64,000 nt of DNA from Palleronia salina (GTDB taxonomy: Bacteria; Pseudomonadota; Alphaproteobacteria; Rhodobacterales; Rhodobacteraceae), in NCBI RefSeq assembly GCF_900141995.1, contig NZ_FQZA01000001.1, forward strand, positions 286,392 to 350,391, given 5' to 3'. Below are positions 52,220 through 61,335 of this stretch, in pieces. Every line of letters begins with the position of its first letter. The first letter of the stretch is position 1. The notes beneath the pieces were generated by a model, which saw nothing but the letters and a program-made list of their open reading frames with translations, was not told where the DNA came from and did no database searches. The position numbers and the translations under genes are program-made.

Positions 52220-52651
52220 ATGGAGAAAATACCACGCCTGGGGGCGATCGCGGTGGTCCTGCGCGGTGAGTCGGTCCTGCTGGTCCGCCGCGGCAACCCG
52301 CCCGACGCAGGCCTTTGGGGCTATCCCGGCGGCCACGTGGAATGGGGCGAGACCGCGCTGGATGCCGCCGCCCGCGAGCTGCTGGAGGAGACGGGCGTCA
52401 CGGCCACCCCGCGCGGTTATCTGACGAATCTCGACATCCATCGCGGATCGGACGGCGCGGTTCTGGACCACTACCTACTGGCTGCGGTGCTGTGCGACTA
52501 CGTGGACGGCACGCCCCATGCCGCCGACGATGCGCTCGAGGCGGGCTGGGTTCACCGCGACCGGCTGCCGGACCTGCCCTCCAGCCCTCAGGTTCGTGCC
52601 CTCTACGAGCTTGCCGTGCGGGCCACCCCCACGCGGCTCGGGTCCGGATAG
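52220..52651 (+). CDS. Nudix hydrolase
   Basis: 143 aa. Complete Nudix box GGHVEWGETALDAAARELLEETGV (Gx5Ex7REUxEExGU) at residues ~40-63. Substrate probably a nucleoside diphosphate derivative such as an ADP-sugar; not determinable. Start ATG at 52220 with GGAAGGACG upstream. Confidence 0.9.
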   Translation: MEKIPRLGAIAVVLRGESVLLVRRGNPPDAGLWGYPGGHVEWGETALDAAARELLEETGVTATPRGYLTNLDIHRGSDGAVLDHYLLAAVLCDYVDGTPHAADDALEAGWVHRDRLPDLPSSPQVRALYELAVRATPTRLGSG

Positions 52652-52679
52652 GCGGCCCGAGGGCCCAATCCTGCGGGGG

Positions 52680-53534
52680 TCAGAGCCGTTCGGCGCTGAA
52701 CGTGTCACAGGCGGTGATGTCGCCGGTCTCGTATCCCGTGGCGAACCAGGACTGGCGCTGCTCGGACGTGCCGTGGGTGAAGGTTTCGGGGCGCGGCACA
52801 CGCCCGGCCCCGCGTTGCAGGGTATCGTCGCCGATCCGGGCGGCCGCGTTCATGGCCTCGGCGATGTCGCCGGGCTCGATCGAGCCGAACCGGTCCCGCG
52901 CGGCGGCGGCCCAGACACCCGACAGGCAGTCGGCCTGCAATTCCAGCCGAACGCTGATCTGGTTTGACCGCTCGGTCGAGGATTGGGCCCGGATCCGGTT
53001 GGCCTGGCCGAGAATGCCGAGCTCGTTCTGGACATGGTGGGCGACCTCGTGCGCGACCACGTAGGCGGCGGCGAAATCGCCCGACGCACCCAGCTGCCGT
53101 GACAGCGTCGTGAAGAAGGCGGTGTCCAGGTACGCCTTGCGGTCGACGGGGCAATAGAACGGCCCCGTCGCGCCCGAGGCCCCGCCGCAGGGGCTTTGCG
53201 TGACGCCCGTGAACAGGACCAGCGTGACGGGCCGATAGGGCTCGCCCACCTGGCGGGCGAAGATGTCGGACCAGACCTCTTCGGTGTCGGCCAGGGTGAC
53301 GGAAACGAACTCACCAGCCTGGCGGTCGGCCTCGGTGATCGGGCCGCCGCTGCTTCGATCCGGCGCCACCGCACCGTCCTGTAGAAGCGGCGTCAGATCG
53401 ACGCCAAAAAACCATCCGATGACGACCACCAGCAAGCCAAGCCCACCGACGCCCCCCACGGCCGCACCACCACCGATACCGCGTCCACGGCGATCCTCGA
53501 TGTTGCGGCTGCCCCGTCTTCCACGCCATTTCAT
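52680..53534 (-). CDS. Neutral zinc metallopeptidase (YpfJ family)
   Basis: 284 aa. A basic N-terminus, then one membrane segment (GGLGLLVVVIGWFFGV), so membrane-anchored with the domain outside. Zinc motif HEVAHHVQ with the third ligand in ELQADCLSGVWA, and the CPVDRKAYLDTAFF signature of this family. Physiological role unknown. Confidence 0.92.
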   Translation of the reverse strand: MKWRGRRGSRNIEDRRGRGIGGGAAVGGVGGLGLLVVVIGWFFGVDLTPLLQDGAVAPDRSSGGPITEADRQAGEFVSVTLADTEEVWSDIFARQVGEPYRPVTLVLFTGVTQSPCGGASGATGPFYCPVDRKAYLDTAFFTTLSRQLGASGDFAAAYVVAHEVAHHVQNELGILGQANRIRAQSSTERSNQISVRLELQADCLSGVWAAAARDRFGSIEPGDIAEAMNAAARIGDDTLQRGAGRVPRPETFTHGTSEQRQSWFATGYETGDITACDTFSAERL

Positions 53535-53641
53535 CGCCGCGCCTTCCTGCCGCCCGCTGTCACGCCATCGTGGTCCAGACCCCGCGAAACGCCAAGCCGG
53601 TTGTGCTTGACCCCACCCCCGCCAAGTGCTGCATGGGGCGC

Positions 53642-54220
53642 ATGATCCGACGCCTCTATGACTGGACCCTGTCGCTGGCCGCGCATCCTCACGCGTTGTG
53701 GGCCCTTGCCCTGGTGTCGTTCATCGAGTCGTCGGTGTTCCCCATCCCGCCCGACATCCTGATGATCCCGATGATCATCGCGGCCCCGCGCCGGGCGTTC
53801 CTGATCGCGGGCGTCTGCACGCTGGCCTCGGTGGCCGGCGCATTGCTGGGCTACTGGATCGGCTCCGCCGCGTTCGAGCAGATCGGCCGCCCGGTGCTGG
53901 AATTCTACGGCAAGGACGACCGCTTCGACGAGTTCGCCGGCGCCTACAACGCCTGGGGCGCCTGGGCCGTGCTGGTGGCCGGCATCACCCCGTTCCCGTT
54001 CAAGGTCATTACGATCCTGTCGGGCGCGACCGGCCTGTCCATACCCATCTTCATCGTCTCGTCCCTGATCGCACGGGCGACACGCTTCTTCATCGTCGCG
54101 GCGCTGCTGTGGAAATTCGGTCCGCCCATCCGCGATTTCATCGAACGGCGGCTGGGCCTCGTGTTTTCGGTCTTCATGGTCCTGCTGTTGGGCGGCTTCT
54201 TCGCACTGAGGTATCTGTGA
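53642..54220 (+). CDS. YqaA-family (DedA-like/VTT) membrane protein
   Basis: 192 aa, about five membrane segments. SFIESSVFPIPPDILMIPM in helix 1 and FPFKVITILSGATGLSIPIFIVSSLIARATRF are the SNARE-associated/VTT fold signatures. An ATG at 53633 is an alternative start. Related proteins move lipids across membranes. First gene of a run with dsbB, arginase and ornithine cyclodeaminase. Confidence 0.88.
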   Translation: MIRRLYDWTLSLAAHPHALWALALVSFIESSVFPIPPDILMIPMIIAAPRRAFLIAGVCTLASVAGALLGYWIGSAAFEQIGRPVLEFYGKDDRFDEFAGAYNAWGAWAVLVAGITPFPFKVITILSGATGLSIPIFIVSSLIARATRFFIVAALLWKFGPPIRDFIERRLGLVFSVFMVLLLGGFFALRYL

Positions 54221-54693
54221 CTGCACGTAGATTGATGATCCTGGCCGGGCTCGGCTCGGCCGCGCTGCTGGGCGGCGCCTACATCTTCCAGGCGCTGGGC
54301 TACGCGCCGTGCCAGATGTGTCTCTGGCAGCGCTGGCCGCACATGGTGGCGATCGCGCTGGGCGTTTCGGCACTGTTCTTAGCCCGGCTTCCGGTCGCCA
54401 TCGCGGGCGCGCTGGCCGCCCTGACCACCGCACTCATCGGCGTCTACCACACCGGGGTCGAGCGTGACTGGTGGGAAGGCCCCTCCTCGTGCTCGGGCGG
54501 GGGCGACATCACCGGGCTGACGGGGGCGGATCTGCTGTCGACCGACGTGCTCGACAAGGTCGTGATGTGCGACGAGGTCAGCTGGGCGCTCTTCGGCCTG
54601 TCGATGCCGTCGTGGAACGCGCTGTTCTCGTTCCTGCTCGCCGCGATCTGGATCCTCGCCGCCCGCCAGAGCCTGAAGGAGTCCCGCCTATGA
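54217..54693 (+). CDS. dsbB: Disulfide bond formation protein B
   Basis: 158 aa, four membrane helices. The first periplasmic loop has the redox pair APCQMCLWQRWPH, and the second loop the pair Cys in PSSCSGGG and VVMCDEV. The GTG start overlaps the YqaA stop (GTGA). Re-oxidises periplasmic thiol oxidases with quinone. Confidence 0.9.
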   Translation: MTARRLMILAGLGSAALLGGAYIFQALGYAPCQMCLWQRWPHMVAIALGVSALFLARLPVAIAGALAALTTALIGVYHTGVERDWWEGPSSCSGGGDITGLTGADLLSTDVLDKVVMCDEVSWALFGLSMPSWNALFSFLLAAIWILAARQSLKESRL

Positions 54694-55607
54694 CCGATAT
54701 CACCCTGTTGGGGGTCCCGCTCGATTGCGGGAAGGACCGCAAGGGGTGCCTCATGGGGCCCGATGCCTATCGCGTGGCCGGTGTGGCCGAGGCGCTGGCC
54801 GAGCTGGGTCATGCCGTCACCGACGCCGGCAACCTCGCCCCCGGCCCCCTGCCCGAGGTCAGCGGCCCCGCGCACCTGGTGGATCTGGCCGAGAACGTCG
54901 CCTGGACCGGCACCCTGATCGAGGCCGGGCGCGCCGTCGACGGGATGCCGATCTTCCTGGGCGGCGACCATGCGCTGGCCATGGGCAGCGTCGCCGGCAT
55001 GGCGGCGCGGGCGCAGGATCGCAACCGGCCGCTCTTCGTGCTGTGGCTGGACGCGCATAGCGATTTCCACACGCCGCACTCCACCCAGTCGGGCAACCTG
55101 CATGGCTGCCCCGTGGCCTATTTCACGGGCCAGCCCGGCTTCGACGCCTTTCCGGCGCCGCCCGCGCCCGTGCCGCCCGACCGGGTCTGCATGATCGGCC
55201 TGCGCTCGGTCGACGGGCCGGAGAAGACCGCCGTCACCGCCGCCCGCGTCACCACCCACGACATGCGCGAGATCGACGAGACCGGCATCGCCATGCCGCT
55301 GCGCTCGTTCCTCGCGCACGTGGCGCAGGCGGGCGGTGACCTTCATGTCTCGCTCGACGTGGATTTCCTGGACCCCTCCATCGCACCGGCGGTGGGCACG
55401 ACCGTTCCGGGGGGCGCCACCTTCCGCGAGGCGCACCTGGTCATGGAGATGCTCAGTGAATCGGGCCTCGTGAGCTCGCTGGACCTGGTCGAGCTGAACC
55501 CGGCGCTGGACGAGCGCGGGCGCACCGCGTCGCTCATGGTGGACCTGACCGCGTCGCTCATGGGCCGCCGGATCTTCGACCGGCCCACCCAAAGCTTCGG
55601 GGCCTGA
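54690..55607 (+). CDS. rocF: Arginase
   Basis: 305 aa. Hydrolyses arginine to ornithine and urea. Binuclear-manganese ligands are in GGDHALAMG, WLDAHSDFHTP and SLDVDFLDPS, with NLHGCPVAY as the substrate region. Its ATG overlaps the dsbB stop, and the cyclodeaminase gene follows 4 bp later, a compact arginine-to-proline route. Confidence 0.93.
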   Translation: MTDITLLGVPLDCGKDRKGCLMGPDAYRVAGVAEALAELGHAVTDAGNLAPGPLPEVSGPAHLVDLAENVAWTGTLIEAGRAVDGMPIFLGGDHALAMGSVAGMAARAQDRNRPLFVLWLDAHSDFHTPHSTQSGNLHGCPVAYFTGQPGFDAFPAPPAPVPPDRVCMIGLRSVDGPEKTAVTAARVTTHDMREIDETGIAMPLRSFLAHVAQAGGDLHVSLDVDFLDPSIAPAVGTTVPGGATFREAHLVMEMLSESGLVSSLDLVELNPALDERGRTASLMVDLTASLMGRRIFDRPTQSFGA

Positions 55608-55611
55608 GGCC

Positions 55612-56661
55612 ATGGCGCTCACCCCCTCACCGCTGGCCTACGTGCCCTTCGTGTCGGTGGAAAACATGATGAAGCTGGTCCACCGCGTCGGGGTCGAGAC
55701 ATTTCTCAAGGAACTCGCCGACCGGATCGAGGACGATTTCCGCCGCTGGCCGCTTTTCGACAAGACCCCGCGCGTGGCGGCCCATTCGGCCGATGGCGTG
55801 ATCGAACTGATGCCGACCTCGGATGGCGAGACCTACGGCTTCAAGTACGTGAACGGCCACCCCAAGAACATGAAGGATGGACTGCAGACCGTGACCGCCT
55901 TCGGCCTGCTGGCCTCGGTCGAGACGGGCTACCCGGTGCTGCTGTCCGAGATGACGGTGCTGACGGCCCTGCGCACGGCCGCCATGTCCGCGATGGCAGC
56001 CCGGCACCTCGCCCCCGACAACGCGCGGGTCATGGCGATGATCGGGAACGGCGCGCAGGCCGAGTTCCAGGCGCTGGGGATGAAGGCCGTCTGCGGTATC
56101 GATACGGTGCGGCTGTGGGATATCGACCGCAGGGCCACGGACAAGGTGGTGCGCAATCTCGAGGGATCGGGCCTGACGGTCGTGGCCTGCGCCAGCGCCG
56201 AAGAGGCGATGGAAGGCGCGCAGATCGTCACCACCTGCACGGCCGACAAGCAGTTCGCCACCATCCTGACCGACAACATGGTGGGTGCGGGCGTGCACCT
56301 GAACGCGGTGGGCGGCGACTGCCCCGGCAAGACCGAGCTGCACCGCGATATCCTGGCGCGCAGCACGATCTTCGTCGAATATCCCGAGCAGACCCGGATC
56401 GAGGGCGAGATCCAGCAGCTGGACCCCGACCACCCCGTGACCGAGCTCTGGCAGGTCATCACCGGCGACGCGCCCGGCCGGACCGGGCCGGACCAGCTGA
56501 CCCTGTTCGATTCGGTGGGCTTCGCGGTCGAGGATTTCAGCGCCCTGACCTACGTGCGCGACAAGCTCGAAGGGACGGACCTGTTCGACAAGCTCGACCT
56601 GCTGGCCGATCCCGACGATCCGCGCGACCTTTTCGGCATGCTCCAGCGCGCGGCGCCCTAG
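55612..56661 (+). CDS. Ornithine cyclodeaminase
   Basis: 349 aa, NAD-dependent conversion of ornithine to proline and ammonia. Seen: GFKYVNGHPKN (substrate Lys), the Rossmann motif MAMIGNGAQAEFQALG, and GVHLNAVGGDCPGKTEL. Sits 4 bp after arginase, so co-expressed. Shares 4 bp at its stop with the convergent thioesterase gene. Confidence 0.93.
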   Translation: MALTPSPLAYVPFVSVENMMKLVHRVGVETFLKELADRIEDDFRRWPLFDKTPRVAAHSADGVIELMPTSDGETYGFKYVNGHPKNMKDGLQTVTAFGLLASVETGYPVLLSEMTVLTALRTAAMSAMAARHLAPDNARVMAMIGNGAQAEFQALGMKAVCGIDTVRLWDIDRRATDKVVRNLEGSGLTVVACASAEEAMEGAQIVTTCTADKQFATILTDNMVGAGVHLNAVGGDCPGKTELHRDILARSTIFVEYPEQTRIEGEIQQLDPDHPVTELWQVITGDAPGRTGPDQLTLFDSVGFAVEDFSALTYVRDKLEGTDLFDKLDLLADPDDPRDLFGMLQRAAP

Positions 56662-57080
56662 GCGCGCGGCGGGATCGAATAGGTCAGGGACGCGCGGGCG
56701 ACGGGGCGGTCGTCGCCTTCCGAGTAGATCAGCACGTCGCCGACGACCAGCACGCGGCCGAGCTTCAGGATCCGGGTCTTCGAGACCAGGTCCCGCCCCG
56801 ATGCGGGCTTGCGCAGGAAATCGATCGAGCAGTTCGTGGTCACGGCCAGCGCCACCGGCCCAAGCCGCGCGAGGATCGCGAGGTAGATCCCCACATCGGC
56901 CAGCGCGAACATGGTCGGCCCCGACACCGTGCCGCCCGGGCGCAGGTGACGTTCGCCCACCGCAAGCCGCACGGTGGTCAGCTCCTCGGTGACCTCCTCG
57001 ATGACGAAGTCCTCCGAGACCTGCGGAAACTCACGCCGCAGGAATTCCATCAGCGCGTCCACGTCCATCACGATCGGCAT
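56658..57080 (-). CDS. PaaI-type hotdog thioesterase
   Basis: 140 aa single hotdog domain with RHLRPGGTVSGPTMFALADVGIYLAIL (catalytic-helix region) and CSIDFLRKPASGRDL. Hydrolyses an unknown acyl-CoA. Start at 57080 with GGAGG seven bases upstream. It is divergent from the enoyl-CoA hydratase gene, hinting at a shared acyl-CoA pathway. Confidence 0.88.
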   Translation of the reverse strand: MPIVMDVDALMEFLRREFPQVSEDFVIEEVTEELTTVRLAVGERHLRPGGTVSGPTMFALADVGIYLAILARLGPVALAVTTNCSIDFLRKPASGRDLVSKTRILKLGRVLVVGDVLIYSEGDDRPVARASLTYSIPPRA

Positions 57081-57139
57081 ACTTGTTCCTCCACCCCTCA
57101 TGCGCCAAGGTTTGGCGAAACCAACGAACGGGGGCAAGC

Positions 57140-57925
57140 ATGGCACTGGTGGAACGCGAAGACCGCGCGGCGATCGCGACCCTGACGCTGAACGATCCGG
57201 GCAAGCTGAACGCGCTGTCGGACGCGATGCTGGCCGAATTTTCCGAGACGTTGTCGGCGCTGGAAGACGACACCGAAACGCGCGTGGTCATCCTGCGCGG
57301 CGCGGGCCGTGCCTTCTGCGCCGGGCACGACCTGCGCGAAATGCAGGCCGCGCGCCAGGCCCCCGATGGCGGCGCGGCGGCCTGGGGCGATCTCTTCACC
57401 CGGTGCAGCGCCGTGATGCAGCAGATCGTGCGCCTGCCCCAGCCGGTCATCGCGCAGGTCCACGGCGTGGCCGCCGCGGCGGGCTGTCAGCTGGTGGCGA
57501 CCTGCGACATGGCGGTGGCCGCCGACGACTGCCGCTTCGGCGTCAACGGCGTGAATATCGGGCTTTTCTGCTCGACCCCCATGGTGGCGCTCAGCCGCGT
57601 GATGCCCCGCAAGCAGGTGTTCGAGATGCTGACCACCGGAGGGCTGATCGACGCCGACCGCGCCACCGAACTGGGGCTCATCAATCGGGCGGTGCCCGCA
57701 CCGGGCCTGGACGGCGCGGTGCGTGAACTGGCCGAGACGGTCTCCGCGAAGCTCGGCCGCGCGGTGCGGGTGGGCAAGCGCGCGTTCTACGAGCAGTCGG
57801 AGATGACCCTGGCCGACGCCTACGCCCATACCGGCGCGGTCATGGCGATGAACATGGCGTTCGACGAGACCGAGGAAGGCATCGCCGCCTTCCTGGAAAA
57901 GCGGGATCCGAGCTGGACGCAATAG
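57140..57925 (+). CDS. Enoyl-CoA hydratase/isomerase family protein
   Basis: 261 aa crotonase fold. Oxyanion-hole strings GRAFCAGHDLREMQ and HGVAAAAGCQLVATCDMAVA. At the second catalytic position, FGVNGVNIGLFCSTPMVAL lacks the usual Glu-Glu pair of true hydratases. It resembles the ECHDC3-like subgroup of uncertain reaction. Start with GGGGGCAAGC upstream. Confidence 0.85.
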   Translation: MALVEREDRAAIATLTLNDPGKLNALSDAMLAEFSETLSALEDDTETRVVILRGAGRAFCAGHDLREMQAARQAPDGGAAAWGDLFTRCSAVMQQIVRLPQPVIAQVHGVAAAAGCQLVATCDMAVAADDCRFGVNGVNIGLFCSTPMVALSRVMPRKQVFEMLTTGGLIDADRATELGLINRAVPAPGLDGAVRELAETVSAKLGRAVRVGKRAFYEQSEMTLADAYAHTGAVMAMNMAFDETEEGIAAFLEKRDPSWTQ

Positions 57926-57960
57926 GCCCCCCGCGCCCGGTTTTGCAGACCGCGCGCCGT

Positions 57961-58115
57961 GAGTATTTGAAGACCAGTGATGCCATGGTGCCGCTCGCGA
58001 CGTTCGGCGGTCACACCCTGTCATCACTGGTCCAGAAATACTCAATTCCGACACGGAAACCTGGCGCACCGTGCGACGGGGTGCCTTCCCCAGCATCACT
58101 GGTCTTGAAATACTC
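57961..58115. repeat. Three copies of a 22-bp repeat
   Basis: Consensus GAGTATTTnnnGACCAGTGATG-type: 57961-57982 (+), 58022-58043 (-) and 58094-58115 (-). Copies 1 and 2 form a long hairpin (39-nt loop), as can copies 1 and 3. They fill the gap between convergent genes, so may act as a processed terminator. Confidence 0.75.
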
Positions 58116-58144
58116 GGTCCGGCCCTATCGGCCGGGCGCGGCGC

Positions 58145-59398
58145 TCACATATCGTGGAACGCGCGGGCCTGGCGGGCGGTCCAGTTGACGTCCAGCGCGA
58201 CGCCGTCCTCGGTCTGCCGCTCGTCCTCGACCACGCCCTGCTCGTAGAGCCAGGCGCGCCGCTTGCCGGCCTCGAAGGGCAGCACGACCGTCTTGCGGCT
58301 GCGCTTGTCGTCCAGCGCGGTAGCGATGGCGTCGGTGAACGCCTCCATCCCGGTGCCGTTGAGGGCGGAAAGCGTCAGCACCTCGTCGCGGCGGGCCGCG
58401 ATGGCCTCGGCCGCCGAGCGCGCCTCGGGCGCCAGCAGGTCGGTCTTGTTCCAGACCTCCAGCTGCGGCGTGGTTTCCAGCACGCCCAGATCGGCCAGGA
58501 TCGTGCGCACGTCCTCGGCCTGCTCCTCGGTCTCGGGATGGCTGATGTCGCGCACATGCACCACGAGGTCCGCGGCCAGGACCTCTTCCAGCGTGGCGCG
58601 GAAGGCCGCGACCAGCTGCGTGGGCAGGTCGCTGATGAAGCCCACGGTGTCCGACAGGATCACCCGCTTGCCCGACGGCAGGTCCACCGCGCGCATGGTC
58701 GGATCCAGCGTGGCGAAGAGCATGTCCTCGGCGATCACGTCGGCACCGGTCATGCGGTTGAACAGCGTGGATTTCCCGGCGTTGGTATAGCCCACCAGCG
58801 CGACGATCGGGAACGGCACCTTGGCGCGTGCCGCGCGGTGCAGCTCGCGCGTTTTCACGACCTTCGACAGCTGCTTGCGCAAGCGGTTCAGCTGTTCGTC
58901 GATGGCGCGGCGGTCGGCCTCGATCTGGGTCTCGCCCGGCCCGCCCACGAAGCCCAGGCCGCCGCGCTGGCGTTCAAGGTGGGTCCAGGCCCGCACCAGC
59001 CGTGTCCGCTGGTAGCTGAGCGCGGCCATCTCCACCTGCAACACGCCCTCGCGCGTGGCGGCTCGGTCGGAGAAGATCTCGAGGATCAGGCCGGTGCGGT
59101 CCAGGAGCTTCACGCCCCAGGCCTTTTCCAGGTTGCGCTGCTGCACCGGGCTGACCGGCCCGTCGATCAGCACGAGGCCCACATCCTCGGATTCCAGCCG
59201 CGCCTTGATCTCGTCCAGCTTGCCCGTGCCGAACAGGTGGCCCGGGTGCGGCCGCTGCAGGCGCACGATTTCGCCGCCCGCGACCTTCAGGTCGGGCAAC
59301 GCGGCGGCCAGCGACATGGCCTCGTCCAGCGCGGGACCCGCATCACGGCGGTCGCGGTCGGACAGGAGTTCGGGATGGATGACCCAGGCACGCATCAT
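58145..59398 (-). CDS. hflX: Ribosome-splitting GTPase HflX
   Basis: 417 aa. The N-terminal HflX domain has PHPGHLFGTGKLDEI. The GLGFVGGPGETQIEADRR linker leads to the G domain with G1 GYTNAGKSTLFN, G3 DTVGFI and G4 NKTD. Rescues stalled ribosomes under heat stress. Downstream of hfq by 61 bp, the classic hfq-hflX pair. Confidence 0.95.
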   Translation of the reverse strand: MMRAWVIHPELLSDRDRRDAGPALDEAMSLAAALPDLKVAGGEIVRLQRPHPGHLFGTGKLDEIKARLESEDVGLVLIDGPVSPVQQRNLEKAWGVKLLDRTGLILEIFSDRAATREGVLQVEMAALSYQRTRLVRAWTHLERQRGGLGFVGGPGETQIEADRRAIDEQLNRLRKQLSKVVKTRELHRAARAKVPFPIVALVGYTNAGKSTLFNRMTGADVIAEDMLFATLDPTMRAVDLPSGKRVILSDTVGFISDLPTQLVAAFRATLEEVLAADLVVHVRDISHPETEEQAEDVRTILADLGVLETTPQLEVWNKTDLLAPEARSAAEAIAARRDEVLTLSALNGTGMEAFTDAIATALDDKRSRKTVVLPFEAGKRRAWLYEQGVVEDERQTEDGVALDVNWTARQARAFHDM

Positions 59399-59459
59399 GG
59401 GCGCGACATGTCACCCGCCGCAGGTACTGTCAATTGTGCGCCGGGGCGCGGCAGCGTGG

Positions 59460-59699
59460 TCAGGTGCCGTCGTCGCCTTCGTAAAGCTGGATCGGCTGGC
59501 TGGGCATGATCGTCGAGATCGCGCCCTTGAACACCAGCTGGGACTGCCCGTCGCGGCGCAGCAGGACGCAGAAATTGTCGAACCAGGTGATCACGCCCTG
59601 AAGCTTCACGCCGTTGATCAGGAAGATCGTCACCGGCACCTTCGTCTTGCGAACGTGGTTAAGAAAGGTTTCCTGCAGGTTCTGTTTCTCGCCGGCCAT
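59460..59699 (-). CDS. hfq: RNA chaperone Hfq
   Basis: 79 aa. Sm1 motif [21 protein letters not shown] and Sm2-like YKHAIST replaced by [14 protein letters not shown], as in alphaproteobacteria. N-terminal [13 protein letters not shown] forms the proximal-face helix. Short C-terminal tail. Supports small-RNA regulation, relevant to the candidate small RNAs at 6.0 and 22.2 kb. Confidence 0.97.
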   Translation of the reverse strand: MAGEKQNLQETFLNHVRKTKVPVTIFLINGVKLQGVITWFDNFCVLLRRDGQSQLVFKGAISTIMPSQPIQLYEGDDGT

Positions 59700-59822
59700 G
59701 TCGGGTGTCCCTGTCGCTTTTCTTGTTGGCAGCGCCTCGCGCGGGCGCGCAAATCTCGTTGTTTATGAATGACTCACGGCGGACCTTCCACCGGAAAACG
59801 CACCGGCGTCAAGCACCTGGCC

Positions 59823-61334
59823 TCATTCGCGCCAGAAACCGGCATCGAAGAGCGCGATGAACGCCAGTGTCTCGAGCCGCCCCAGCACCATCGCCAGCGC
59901 GAGGATCACGCGCGTGCCGTCGGTGAGCGTATCGTAGAATATGGGGGCCTCGCCCGCCACCTGCGCCAGCGGTCCCGTGGTGCTGAGCGCGGCGATGGTC
60001 AGGATCATCGCCGTCTCGAAGCCCGGGCCGACCAGGGTGATCGCCGCCATGATGATGATCGCCGACATCGCGAACAGCATGAAGAAGATCCAGGCCACGA
60101 AGGCGCCTTCGCGCCGCAGCCGCCGCGCGGCCGAGCCGGATCCGCCCACCGACGACGGGTGGATCAGGCGTTCCATCTCGCGGATGCCGTGACGGTAGAG
60201 CGCGTAGATGCGCAGCAGCTTGACCCCTCCGGCGGTGGTCGCCACGCCGCCGCCGATCAACGCCAGCCCCATGAGGATCAGCCCCGGCGTGGTCAGCCCG
60301 GACCAGATCCGGGCATCGGCGAAAGCGACCGACTCGAACCCCGTCGTGGTGAGGAAGCTGAGCGTGGTGAAGAGACCGCCCCACAGCACCCGCAGGCTCT
60401 GGCCCAGGTCCTCGGCGCCCGCGTATTCGAAGGCGGCGAAGAAATGGCGCAGGAACAGGAAGGCGGGCACCAGCACGATCAGCGTGGCGGCCAGCCGCAC
60501 CTCGGGGTCACGCCACAGGTATCCCGGCGCGCGCCGCGTGTTGTCCGAGCTGAAGGTCAGGCGCGACACCGCGAACAGCAGGAAGGCGAAGATGACCAGT
60601 TCCGACAGGACACCGCCGGTGGCGCCCTCGCCACCCGCGGTGATGCCCGAGGTCGACAGGGTCGACATGGCGGCGATCGAGGCGCGGAACGGCTCCATCC
60701 CGCTCAGCACCAGCAAGATCCACAAAACGACGGTCAGCCCGGCGTAGAGGGGCGTCAGCCGCGCGGTATAGCGCGTCAGGCGATGGGTGCTGTCGCGCAT
60801 CCGCGTCTCGGACAGCGACTTGCGGTTGGCGCGGCTCTGCTCGGCCACGACCACTTCGAAGCCGCCCAGGTTCAGCGGCGCGAAGATCGCCAGCGCCGCC
60901 ACCCAGAACAACAGCCCCCCGAGCCAGCCCACCATGGCGCGCCACAGGTGCAGCGTATCGGGCAGCCCTTCGACCCGAAGGAACAGCGACGCGCCCGTGG
61001 TGGTCAGGCACGAGACCATCTCGAACCACGCATCGCGCAGGGGGATCCCCTCGAGCGATTGGTGGAACGGCAGGGCCAGCATCAGCGGCAGCACCAGAAG
61101 CCCGCAGGTCAGCGCCAGCAGGTCCGAGCGCACCGGGCGGTCGCGGTTCTGGCGACCGACCGCGAGCCCCACCAGAAGGGTCAGAACGCCGAACAGCACG
61201 GCACCGTAGAAGAAGGCGCGCGCGACCTCGAGCTCGCGCGACTGGTAGCCATGGACCGCCGGGACCAGCATGGCCGCCGAACCGATAGCCATGAGCACCA
61301 GGAAAAACGGGCTGCGTTCGATGCGCCCCGGCAT
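59823..61334 (-). CDS. trkH: Potassium uptake channel subunit TrkH
   Basis: 503 aa, about 12 membrane helices in four pore repeats. Selectivity-filter-like strings include CLTTTGASLF, STSGITAGG, TTTGFES and STTGPLAQV. The gene starts 1 bp after the trkA stop, so they form one operon. TrkA binds NAD(H) and gates this channel. Confidence 0.93.
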   Translation of the reverse strand: MPGRIERSPFFLVLMAIGSAAMLVPAVHGYQSRELEVARAFFYGAVLFGVLTLLVGLAVGRQNRDRPVRSDLLALTCGLLVLPLMLALPFHQSLEGIPLRDAWFEMVSCLTTTGASLFLRVEGLPDTLHLWRAMVGWLGGLLFWVAALAIFAPLNLGGFEVVVAEQSRANRKSLSETRMRDSTHRLTRYTARLTPLYAGLTVVLWILLVLSGMEPFRASIAAMSTLSTSGITAGGEGATGGVLSELVIFAFLLFAVSRLTFSSDNTRRAPGYLWRDPEVRLAATLIVLVPAFLFLRHFFAAFEYAGAEDLGQSLRVLWGGLFTTLSFLTTTGFESVAFADARIWSGLTTPGLILMGLALIGGGVATTAGGVKLLRIYALYRHGIREMERLIHPSSVGGSGSAARRLRREGAFVAWIFFMLFAMSAIIIMAAITLVGPGFETAMILTIAALSTTGPLAQVAGEAPIFYDTLTDGTRVILALAMVLGRLETLAFIALFDAGFWRE

Positions 61335-61335
61335 G

